NCBI GenBank assembly: GCA_027922465.2
Contig: BQMF02000101.1
Span: 682,001-746,000 of the forward strand
Source of the DNA: Turritopsis dohrnii
Lineage: Eukaryota > Cnidaria > Hydrozoa > Anthoathecata > Oceaniidae
Reading direction: 5' to 3'
DNA length: 64,000 bases
Positions 54,223 through 64,000 of the stretch are shown here, one piece after another (the stretch's first letter is position 1; each line of letters starts with the position of its first letter). Both the position numbers and the translations under genes were made by a program. The notes beneath the pieces are model-generated. The model saw only the letters and a program-made list of their open reading frames with translations, was not told the DNA's origin and did not search any database.

Positions 54223-55639
54223 TCTATATATTAATAGCCGATTCTCTGTCTGTCTGTCTGTTTGTTTGTTTGTTTGTTTGTAAGTCACGCAAAATGGTAG
54301 ATTAAGTTGTGAGCGAAATTATTTCTTTTTTTGTGTGCGACGTGAGTTCAAAGCAAATACATTGCAACCCCAATCGAACGTGACTTTTTTTGGCTGATGA
54401 ACTAATAGGAATAACGTTTCGTTTTTATTATTTTGTTAGTTTTATATTCCACGTTGACTTGGCTTTGAAAACAGTACATCAACTAAATACAAAGTCACTA
54501 ACTGATTAAATATTTTGGACAAAAAGCAGCAGTGGCAGAACGTGGCAGCATATGTTCGGTTTGCCACTAACTCTTGCCTGACTGTCTGAGACGGGTGAAC
54601 TTTTTTTTTGAGCAATCAAAATGTTTAAAAACCGATACACGATTTTTTTTTATAAGCAACTCGTTTATAAGCAACTGAACTCGATTTGAAAAAATATTAA
54701 GCAACTTCAGTTCTGAACAAATGTTAACATAAGCAACTCATAAATTTCACATAAAAATCAAAGCACTCAAAAAGTTCCTTTATTTACTATCAAATACTAT
54801 TTTTATGTTAGATATAAAACATAGCTTTACGTAGTTTAAAAAATTGCTATTAGTTTTAGTTGTAAAGAGCACTCTTCTGTTAAAGACTTGATATTAAACC
54901 GTATTTTGTCTCTTATTCGTAAAAACACTGAAATTTAGGCTAAGAAACTTAAGCAACCATTAAGCAACTCGAGATATAGAAATTGGCTGAAAAATAAGCA
55001 ACTCGAGTTCTGACCAAAATTCTAAGTTGCTTATAAAAAAAAAATCGTGTAGGTAAAAAAAGAGTATCATATCAAAACAAAATGTTTTTTTTTTGCTTTT
55101 CTTTTAATAAATTAATTTCTTCTTTTAATTGTTAAGCGTTCTGATCGAACGTTTTTTTATTCTATATTTATTCATTTAGCACGTGCCTTTTTTCTCTCCT
55201 CCGTGTGAACTATTTAAGAAGAGAAACCGTTTTCCCCCTGTTTGATAGCACCCATGTTAGAGCGCGTAACGTTTTTAAAACAAAAGCTAATAAAAAGTTT
55301 TTTCTCTCTACGTTTTGAGTGCATTGTTGTACTGGTCAACGATTGTTTTGAAAAATAAATAACACATGAAATTTGGGGTTTTTTGGAACCATTGTTTAAA
55401 CTGATATTTGATATTTGATTTCGAATCTGCCTCTAGGATAACTGACGTTTTTTCGGGTCCGCGATACAGGCGATGGGGTGACAAAAAATTTGGGTCTAAT
55501 TTTTTGGGAAGGGTCTATGACGTCATCAAAATCTTTGAAGAATGATATCTCTGTAACGGTTGATCGTAGCGGAACGATCCCATACATTTTTTTAATCAGT
55601 TTTTCGAGCTCTACAACATAGGCACGCTTATCATTGCTA
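54223..55639 (+). mobile_element. Helitron array unit 3, chimeric and 3'-truncated
   Basis: Long-type 5' end and body (with a nested MITE at 54638-55049), switching around 55435 to the 3' half of the short type (GGTCCGCGATACAGGCGATG ...). It stops before the hairpin, where unit 4 begins at A|TCTATA. Confidence 0.8.
54638..55049. mobile_element. TA-flanked MITE nested in Helitron unit 3
   Basis: CACGATTTTTTTTTATAAGC and its inverse. TA at 54636-54637 and 55050-55051 corresponds to the single TA in the uninterrupted sister units (CCGATAGGTAAAA), which proves the insertion point. Subterminal AAGCAACT repeats occur on both sides. 412 bp, no coding. Confidence 0.92.
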
Positions 55640-55900
55640 TCTATATATTAATAGCCGATTCTCTGTCTGTCTGTTTGTTTGTTTGTAAGTCACGCAAAAT
55701 GATAGATGTGAACTGCAAAAGAGAGTCAGCAATGTAAGATTACACATAAATTATTTCTCTTCTTGTGCGCGACGTCAGTGTGAAACCATTGTATTGAGAC
55801 CCTAATCGAATGCGACGTTTAGGGAAAATTTTCTCGGTAATCAATAAGGATAACTGACGTTTTTTGGGGTCTGCGATACAGGCGATGGGGTGACGAAAAA
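55640..55900 (+). mobile_element. Helitron array unit 4, short type, 3'-truncated
   Basis: 5' half of the short type, ending at GACGAAAAA where unit 5 begins with TCTATA. The missing 3' half is not found after unit 5. Confidence 0.8.
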
Positions 55901-55922
55901 TCTATATATTAATAGCCGATTC

Positions 55923-55959
<37 letters not shown>

Positions 55960-58193
55960 TTGTTTGTAGGTCACACAAAATGGTAGATTGAGTTGTGAGC
56001 GAAATTATTTCTTTTTTTGCGTGCAACGTGAGTTCGAAACAAATACATTGCAACCCCAATCGAACGTGACTTTTTTTGGCTGGTGAACCAATAGAGATAA
56101 CGTTTTGTTTTTATTATTATTGTTAGTTTTATATTCCAAGGACCACCGTTGACTTGGCTTTGAAAACAATACATCAACTAAATACAAAGAAACTAACTGA
56201 TTAAACATTTTAGACAAAAAGCAGCAGTGGCAGAACGTGGCAGCATTTTCGGTTTGCCAGTGTATCCTAACGCTTTCCTGACTGTCTGAGACGGGTGAAC
56301 CTTTTTTCGAGCAATCAAAATGCTTAAAAACCGATAGATAAAAAGGAGTATCATGAAACAAAATATTTTTTTGCTTTTGTCTTAATAGTTGTCTTAATTT
56401 CTTTTAATCGATTTCTTTTAATCTATTTTAATCTGATCGAACGTTTTTTATTCACTTCATTCATTTTGCACGTGCATTTTTTTCTCCTCCTGTGTGATCT
56501 TTTTAAGAAGAGAAACCATTTTTTCACCTACTTCTGACAGCACCCATGTTAGAGCGCGTAAAACAAAAGCCAACAAGATGCCCTACCGGGCAGAAGGATT
56601 TCTGCAAGCTTTGCTGCTGAAAATGCCACAAAAATGCAACACTAGCACACTAGTCCTGCAAAACTAAGACAGTCACATCATTCAGCTCGAGAAGCATCAG
56701 CATAAACAAAAATATTGATGCGACTGACAATGTTCGTCAAGAAAGTCAGCCTACCATAACATAAAAAAGGGGCTTTTCTTTATGCTATCGCGGAGATCAT
56801 TTATGAAGATCTGTTTTTTTGTACGAATAAGCTGAATGATTGTTACTGGATATTTGCCACCCACGTACTCCAAAAAAGTGCATCGACACAATACGAAACT
56901 TTAATTTAACCACATTAAATATAACGAATCCTATAAAAAGATTGTGTATACTGGCGGTAACCAACATATCGTTTGGGCAGCACAAACTAATATATAAAGT
57001 TTCTATATTGATCTCTCCTCAGAATGAAAAATATAAATATCACAATAATAATTACTTAGAAATTAAAGCTCATATCTAATCTAAAAGTTAAAAAAATACA
57101 ACATACGTAGGGAGAAAAGAGACAAGCTGATATAGCCAGAATACATCCAAAAATTGCTACTAAATATAGTATAAATAGCTGTATAAAGTGCATATGTTGG
57201 TGATGTTGGGGAGGAGCTGAAAGGAAGCTAAGCTGAGCTTTAAAAATCCAAAAGCTTCTAAAAATTGACTTCAAACATGCATACACATACAAAATACACG
57301 AAGGTCTTTCATATTTAAAAAGGCTTGGAGCAAAAATAAAACAAGAAATACCTTTTCTTCCACCACCATGTATTGGCACTGTTTTCATATTTTAAACTTC
57401 AAGAAAACTTCTTTCAAAAAACAGAATAACCACACTGTAATTTAATTTTGTGAACATGATAAGTTCCAAACAGTAATGCAATTCTTTATATAAAATTATA
57501 AGCTGTATTAACTTCTTTTAAAGCCATATTTCCATCAAAGAAACTTTTAGCAAACTACACACGTTCTTTCGCTGCCATTTTTAAAACGTTTTGTGGACGA
57601 TCACATGGCATGGCGAAAATCAGCCAATAAACTATCGCTATTTAAGTGGAGGTGGCTAAATTAGCACCCTTTCGTAGAAATCGGGCATTATGCACCAATG
57701 ACAATTAAGACGGCTTTTTTATGAACCAATGAAATTTAAGAAACAAAAATGCGTAGGTTTGGACAGTAAGATGAAAAAAAAAAATCAGAAAAACACGGAC
57801 GATCGTAAAGTATTTCTTGCTTACGCAGAAATCCAATAATAAGTTGAAAAGTTTTTTCTCTCTGCGTTTTGAGTGTATTGTTAAACTGATATTTGATTGG
57901 TTTAAAATGGTAAATAAAAACCACGTGTGTTCACGTTCGGAATGCATTGTGTAAAGCAAGAAAGTTTGCTGACATTTTAAATGCGACCGCGACAATAAAC
58001 GGCTGAGTTAAGAACATGCAAGATTTGAAACACCAGGAACGTATTTCTCTTCACGTGCAAACGAGCTTTATTTAGCGATAAAGCCAGCAGCAAAGAAAGT
58101 CTTATTGCTGGTTTTAAGTGCAATAATTCGGAGTAGGTTGTGATACAACGCAGGCTGAACATGGGCGGCGAGCGACGCCGCCTTGGAGGCTAG
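55901..58193 (+). mobile_element. Helitron array unit 5 (long type with 1.26-kb insert)
   Basis: Long-type sequence to about 56575, foreign sequence to about 57835, then long-type sequence and the hairpin plus CTAG at 58190-58193. It begins after an A with TCTATATATT. Confidence 0.82.
56575..57835. other. Insert in Helitron unit 5, unrecognised
   Basis: About 1.26 kb absent from sister units. AT-rich; I found no TIRs, LTRs or domains. It may be sequence captured by the Helitron or a later insertion. Confidence 0.55.
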
Positions 58194-59063
58194 TCTATAT
58201 ATTAATAGCCGATTCTCTGTCTGTCTGTTTGTTTGTTTGTTTGTTTGTTTGTTTGTTTGTAAGTCACGCAAAATGGTAGATTGAGTTGTGAGCGAAATTA
58301 TTTCTTTTTTTGTGTGCGACGTGAGTTCGAAGCAAATACATTGCAACCCCAATCGAACGTGACTTTTTTTGGCTGATGAACTAATTAGGAATAACGTTTC
58401 GTTTTTATTATTTTGTTAGTTTTATATTCCACGTTGACTTGGCTTTGAAAACAATACATCAACTAAATACAAAGAAATTAACTGATAAAACATTTTGGAC
58501 AAACAGCAGCCGTGGGAGAACGTGGTAGCATATCGGTTTGCCAGTGTATCCTAACGTATCCTTGCCTGACTGTCTGAGACGGGTGAACTTTTTTTTCGAG
58601 TAATGAAAATGTTTAAAAACCTATAGGTAAAAAAAAAATATCATAAAACAAAATATTCTTTTTTGCTTTTGTCATAATAGTTGTCTTTAATCGATTTCTT
58701 TTATTTTATTTTATATCAGATCGAACGTTTTTTTTATTCACTTGATTCATTTAGCACGTGCCTTTTCTTCTCTCCTCCCGTGTGATCTTTTTAAGAAGAG
58801 AATCCATTTTCCCCTTACGTTTGATGGCACCCATGTTAGAGCGCGTAACTTTTTTTAAACAAAAGTTAATAAAAAGTTGAAGTTTTCTCTCTATACGTTT
58901 TGAGTGTATTGTTACACTGATAAAAGATTGGTTTTACCAGAGGTTGTGACTTCGAATCTGCTTCTGGTTGTACGAGCCGTTTATAAGGAAATTTGACGTT
59001 TATTGATACAGTGATACAGAGCAGTCGGACATGGGCGGCGAGCGACGCCGCCTTGGAGGCTAG
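58194..59063 (+). mobile_element. Helitron array unit 6 (long type, 870 bp)
   Basis: Complete from TC to CTAG; directly joined to units 5 and 7. The first of four very similar consecutive units. Confidence 0.9.
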
Positions 59064-59924
59064 TCTATATATTAATAGCCGATTCTCTGTCTGTCTGTTT
59101 GTTTGTTTGTTTGTTTGTTTGTAATTCACGCAAAATGGCAGATTGAGTTGTGAGCGAAATTATTTCTTTTTTTGTGTGCGACGTGAGTTCGAAGCAAATA
59201 CATTGCAACCCCAATCGAACGTGACTTTTTTTGGCTGATGAACTAATTAGGAATAACGTTTCGTTTTTATTATTTTGTTAGTTTTATATTCCACGTTGAC
59301 TTGGCTTTGAAAACAATACATCAACTAAATACAAAGAAATTAACTGATAAAACATTTTGGACAAACAGCAGCCGTGGGAGAACGTGGTAGCATCTCGGTT
59401 TGCCAGTGTATCCTAACGTATCCTTGCCTGACTGTCTGAGACGGGTGAACTTTTTTTTCGAGTAATGAAAATGTTTAAAAACCTATAGGTAAAAAAAAAT
59501 ATCATAAAACAAAATATTCTTTTTTGCTTTTGTCATAATAGTTGTCTTTAATCGATTTCTTTTATTTTATTTTATATCAGATCGAACGTTTTTTTTATTC
59601 ACTTGATTCATTTAGCACGTGCCTTTTCTTCTCTCCTCCCGTGTGATCTTTTTAAGAAGAGAATCCATTTTCCCCTTACGTTTGATAGCACCCATGTTAG
59701 AGCGCGTAACTTTTTTTAAACAAAAGTTAATAAAAAGTTGAAGTTTTCTCTCTATACGTTTTGAGTGTATTGTTACACTGATAAAAGATTGGTTTTACCA
59801 GAGGTTGTGACTTCGAATCTGCTTCTGGTTGTACGAGCCGTTTATAAGGAAATTTGACGTTTATTGATACAGTGATACAGAGCAGTCGGACATGGGCGGC
59901 GAGCGACGCCGCCTTGGAGGCTAG
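59064..59924 (+). mobile_element. Helitron array unit 7 (long type, 861 bp)
   Basis: Complete, nearly identical to units 6, 8 and 9, with direct CTAG|TC junctions. Confidence 0.9.
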
Positions 59925-60784
59925 TCTATATATTAATAGCCGATTCTCTGTCTGTCTGTTTGTTTGTTTGTTTGTTTGTTTGTAAGTCACGCAAAATGGC
60001 AGATTGAGTTGTGAGCGAAATTATTTCTTTTTTTGTGTGCGACGTGAGTTCGAAGCAAATACATTGCAACCCCAATCGAACGTGACTTTTTTTGGCTGAT
60101 GAACTAATAGGAATAACGTTTCGTTTTTATTATTTTGTTAGTTTTATATTCCACGTTGACTTGGCTTTGAAAACAATACATCAACTAAATACAAAGAAAC
60201 TAACTGATAAAACATTTTGGACAAAAAGCAGCCGTGGGAGAACGTGGTAGCATCTCGGTTTGCCAGTGTATCCTAACGTATCCTTGCCTGACTGTCTGAG
60301 ACGGGTGAACTTTTTTTTCGAGTAATGAAACTGTTTAAAAACCTATAGGTAAAAAAAAATATCATAAAACAAAATATTCTTTTTTGCTTTTGTCATAATA
60401 GTTGTCTTTAATCGATTTCTTTTATTTTATTTTATATCAGATCGAACGTTTTTTTTATTCACTTGATTCATTTAGCACGTGCCTTTTCTTCTCTCCTCCC
60501 GTGTGATCTTTTTAAGAAGAGAATCCATTTTCCCCTTACGTTTGATAGCACCCATGTTAGAGCGCGTAACTTTTTTTAAACAAAAGTTAATAAAAAGTTG
60601 AAGTTTTCTCTCTATACGTTTTGAGTGTATTGTTACACTGATAAAAGATTGGTTTTACCAGAGGTTGTGACTTCGAATCTGCTTCTGGTTGTACGAGCCG
60701 TTTATAAGGAAATTTGACGTTTATTGATACAGTGATACAGAGCAGTCGGACATGGGCGGCGAGCGACGCCGCCTTGGAGGCTAG
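59925..60784 (+). mobile_element. Helitron array unit 8 (long type, 860 bp)
   Basis: Complete, nearly identical to its neighbours. Confidence 0.9.
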
Positions 60785-61648
60785 TCTATATATTAATAGC
60801 CGATTCTCTGTCTGTCTGTTTGTTTGTTTGTTTGTTTGTTTGTAAGTCACGCAAAATGGCAGATTGAGTTGTGAGCGAAATTATTTCTTTTTTTGTGTGC
60901 GACGTGAGTTCGAAGCAAATACATTGCAACCCCAATCGAACGTGACTTTTTTTGGCTGATGAACTAATAGGAATAACGTTTCGTTTTTATTATTTTGTTA
61001 GTTTTATATTCCACGTTGACTTGGCTTTGAAAACAATACATCAACTAAATACAAAGAAACTAACTGATAAAACATTTTGGACAAAAAGCAGCCGTGGGAG
61101 AACGTGGTAGCATCTCGGTTTGCCAGTGTATCCTAACGTATCCTTGCCTGACTGTCTGAGACGGGTGAACTTTTTTTTCGAGTAATGAAAATGTTTAAAA
61201 ACCTATAGGTAAAAAAAATATCATAAAACAAAATATTTTTTTTTGCTTTTGTCATAATAGTTGTCTTTAATCGATTTCTTTTAATCTATTTTATTTTATA
61301 TCAGATCGAACGTTTTTTTTATTCACTTGATTCATTTAGCACGTGCCTTTTCTTCTCTCCTCCCTTGTTATCTTTTTCAGAAGAGAATCCATTTTCCCCT
61401 TACGTTTGATAGCACCCATGTTAGAGCGCGTAACTTTTTTTAAACAAAAGTTAATAAAAAGTTGAAGTTTTCTCTCTATACGTTTTGAGTGTATTGTTAC
61501 ACTGATAAAAGATTGGTTTTACCAGAGGTTGTGACTTCGAATCTGCTTCTGGTTGTACGAGCCGTTTATAAGGAAATTTGACGTTTATTGATACAGTGAT
61601 ACAGAGCAGTTGGACATGGGCGGCGAGCGACGCCGCCTTGGCGGCTAG
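60785..61648 (+). mobile_element. Helitron array unit 9 (long type, 864 bp)
   Basis: Complete. Slightly more diverged near 61340-61380 than units 6-8. Confidence 0.9.
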
Positions 61649-62143
61649 TCTATATATTAATAGCCGATTCTCTGTCTGTCTGTCTGTTTGTAAGTCACGC
61701 AAAATGGTAGATGTGAACTGCGAAAGAGAGTCAGCAATGTAAGATCACACATAAATTATTTCTCTTCTTGTGTGCGACGTCAGTGTGAAACCATTGTATT
61801 GAGACCCTAATCGAATGCGACGTTTAGGGAAAGTTATCTCTATAACCAAGGATAACTGACGTTTTTTGGGGTCCGCGATACAGGCGATGGGGTGACGAAA
61901 AATTTGGGTCTAATTTTTTTGGGGGACGGGTCTGTGACGTCATCAAAATTTTTGATCGACGATATCTCCGTAACGGTTGGTCGTAGCAAAACGTTCCCAT
62001 ACATTTTTTTGATCAGTTTTTCGAGCCCTACGACATGGGCACACTTATTATTGCCAATTACTTAATTTTATTTTTTGTGAAATCTGAAGATGATACAACG
62101 CATGCTGAACATGGGCGGCGAGCAACGCCGCCTTGGCGGCTAG
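61649..62143 (+). mobile_element. Helitron array unit 10 (short type, 495 bp)
   Basis: Last unit; ends with the hairpin and CTAG followed by T, the normal host context. Very similar to unit 1, so the array begins and ends with the short type. Confidence 0.9.
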
Positions 62144-62244
62144 TATTTAATTATTGTTTACAGGTCACACTATTTATTCCTCTAATAAAAAGTGTAAACA
62201 CGATGATCTTTTACTTGATGCATAAAAATCTTTAAAACGAAATA

Positions 62245-63514
62245 TAGTGGACTCTCTCTATCTCGACTACTCTCTATCTCGAACTTCTCTATCTCGAACT
62301 TTTCTCTATCTCGAACCAATTCTTTGGTCCCGAGTGGCAATTTCTCTCTCTATGTCGAACTTTCCATTACCTGTGGGTCTATTCACACGACAAAAGCAAA
62401 AATAAAGTTCGATTTTCGAATGCTTTCGAATGTTTTTTTTTTCGAAATTCGAAAACTTTAATCAAAACACTATAAACAGCAGTTCTTCATAAAATGTTTA
62501 CAAGCGAATAAACATGTCTGTATGGGTACGTAAACTGGATAGAAAATTCCGGGCTGATGATCGAATGATTGCTCTTATTATCGACAACTGTCCGGCTCAT
62601 CCAACACTTTCCAACTTGACCAACTTGCAGCTTGTCTTTTTACCACCAAATACAACGTCTATTCTCCAACCTATGGATCAAGGTGTCATTCGCAGCCTGG
62701 AATTATCGTGGAAAGGGTGTACGTCTCATTTGCAGAGCTCTCGAAGCTAAGAAACCTTGTTCAAAGATATCGATCCTTCAAGGAATGAAGTTACTGGCAG
62801 GCTCTTGGGAGCTCGTATCTGCAGAGACAATTGTTAATTGTTTTCGGAAAATCTGGTATCACCTCTGATGCTCAACAAGCTGCCATTTCCGATTCTGATG
62901 ACCCGTTTAAAGACCTTCAAGAGAGCTTGAAAAACTTGAAGGAAGTGGATTCATCAATGGTACCAGATGATGTGACCGCTACTGCTTTTGTGAACCTAGA
63001 CGACAATGCAATCACAACAGCTCCTCAGATTAATGAAGATGATATCGTGAACACGTTGAAGAACCAAGAAAACGAAAAGAAAGAGAGCGATGATGAAGAG
63101 GTCGAAGAGGTTTTTGACCCTGTACCAGAAAAGCCATCCAGATCAGCTATTGAATCAGCATTAGATATTTTGAAAGATGCTGCCATGTTTAGCGATAGAG
63201 CTGGACAAATGAAAACAGCAGTTTTCAATTTTGAACGGCTCTACCAAAAAGAAAGAGAGGAAGCTATGAAACAGAAGGATATTACGTATTTCTTTAAACC
63301 TGTATAGATAGGCTATTTCATTACAACATTTGATAAAAGATTTTCCGAGCATTGAAAATAGAAGTTTAATACGAATTTAATTACCCTGTATCAACCCCTC
63401 CTACTGTATCAGTTAAAATTTCGGTTTCTGGACCATTTTTCTCTATCTCGAACTTTCTCTATCTCGAACAAATATCTTGGTCCCCTGCGAGTTCGAGATA
63501 GAGAGAGTCCACTG
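62245..63514 (+). mobile_element. Internally deleted pogo/Tigger transposon
   Basis: AGTGGACTCTCTCTATCTCG at the left and its inverse ending GAGTCCACTG at 63514, flanked by TA on both sides. Several extra CTCTATCTCGAAC copies lie inside each end. Only the C-terminal part of a Tigger-type transposase remains. Confidence 0.88.
62514..63307 (+). pseudogene. Tigger/pogo transposase C-terminal remnant
   Basis: Frame 62514-62750 reads ALIIDNCPAHP (second catalytic Asp) and LPPNTTSILQPMDQGVI (third Asp region) of the DDE superfamily-1 transposases. A one-base shift near 62690 moves it into 62632-62868, and another brings it to 62831-63307, an acidic tail ending in KQKDITYFFKPV, the characteristic Tigger C-terminus. 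The N-terminal CENP-B-like DNA-binding domain and the first Asp are deleted. It cannot encode an active enzyme. Confidence 0.85.
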
Positions 63515-63516
63515 TA

Positions 63517-64000
63517 TTTCAGTTTTATTTTTTCGTTGTTGTACGAACTTTGGCGAATAATAAGTCCCCTGGGTTTACTTGAAATTCGTCGGAATGAATT
63601 TTATTTTAACCAATGACATCTTACGGAAAAAAGGTTGCCACATTTTTAAAAAATAATTCTGCGTTCACGAGCAATTGTCGTTTTTGTGTTGCTAGGCATC
63701 GAAAATAACCGTTTTTTAAAGAAATATGCTTATTAAACGATTATTCGAGTTTGAAAGCTTTATTTAAAAAACTGCGGCAACCTTTTTTGACGAATGATGT
63801 CGGGAACACGTGGATGTATAAAAATTTAAAAACGGATGGTTTGTAGGGGACTTATCACTCAAAAACCATTTAAATTTAAACCTTTTTTATTCCTTACCAT
63901 TAGATGCTATGAAATATAAACCCAAATTGAAATGTAGGAAATTTAATAAGCTTTCAGAAAATGTATACTTGTACGGGGATAAAATGAATATAAATTAGTA
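63517..64000. other. No recognisable feature
   Basis: AT-rich end of the window with no gene, element end or clear repeat. Confidence 0.5.

Noticed and set aside
58194..61648. ~860-bp tandem period, first read as satellite DNA
   Set aside because: Each unit has Helitron ends (TC, hairpin, CTAG), and isolated or truncated copies occur elsewhere (2838-3050), so it is a Helitron concatemer rather than a simple satellite.
58068..61702. Repeated minus-strand frames of 83-94 codons with NKQTNKQT stretches
   Set aside because: They arise from the TTGT/CTGT microsatellite inside each Helitron unit and repeat with the unit length; no start context or domain.

Overview
The window is animal genomic DNA: AT-rich, with introns, poly(A) signals and dense transposable elements (TEs). 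The mix points to a cnidarian, perhaps a hydrozoan: an EGF/Sushi receptor on phase-1 exons, an alpha-kinase domain, CR1-type LINEs, PIF/Harbinger, pogo/Tigger, Helitrons and a DIRS-like ORF family. The phylum is inference. I see no prokaryotic features, CRISPR array or rRNA. Only one clear host gene is visible; most of the rest is TE sequence, much of it nested.

1-10009: a truncated Ty3/Gypsy copy (1-2837) abuts a Helitron end (2838-3050) and a fragment of a GCDT-motif gene. A TIR element with CCCAGCGGGC ends (3459-10009) follows. It carries a complete 4.69-kb Gypsy element (3726-8416) with 169-bp LTRs and a TGCAG target duplication. Both Gypsy copies share the same broken reading frames.

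10010-20590: CR1-like LINE fragments, DIRS-like ORF fragments, microsatellites and long stretches without recognisable genes.

20595-30549: a TA-flanked element carrying a Tudor-like coding remnant, then a 9-kb segment bounded by inverted ~230-270-bp arms (21509-21778 and 30321-30549). Inside are a LINE with a 1079-codon open frame, an alpha-kinase gene, a spliced DDE-integrase-like gene and a nested TIR element. The integrase/kinase pair between inverted arms is the best candidate for an undescribed element.

31434-37522: a TA-flanked MITE and a complete PIF/Harbinger transposon (34774-37522) with a spliced MADF/Myb-SANT-like gene and a HARBI1-type transposase. Each gene has one apparent single-base frameshift.

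37863-48640: the host gene. Six exons, all joined by phase-1 introns, encode Sushi, EGF, Sushi, Sushi, transmembrane and a cytoplasmic tail with two YATI motifs. A 6.8-kb last intron is filled with nested TIR elements and a LINE. Two consecutive splice acceptors would switch between a tail with the tyrosine motifs and a short tail without them.

50184-62143: two TA-flanked MITEs, then a head-to-tail array of non-autonomous Helitrons. Several junctions are direct CTAG|TC fusions with no host base between units, as expected of rolling-circle concatemers.

62245-63514: an internally deleted pogo/Tigger element. The last 500 bases show nothing recognisable.
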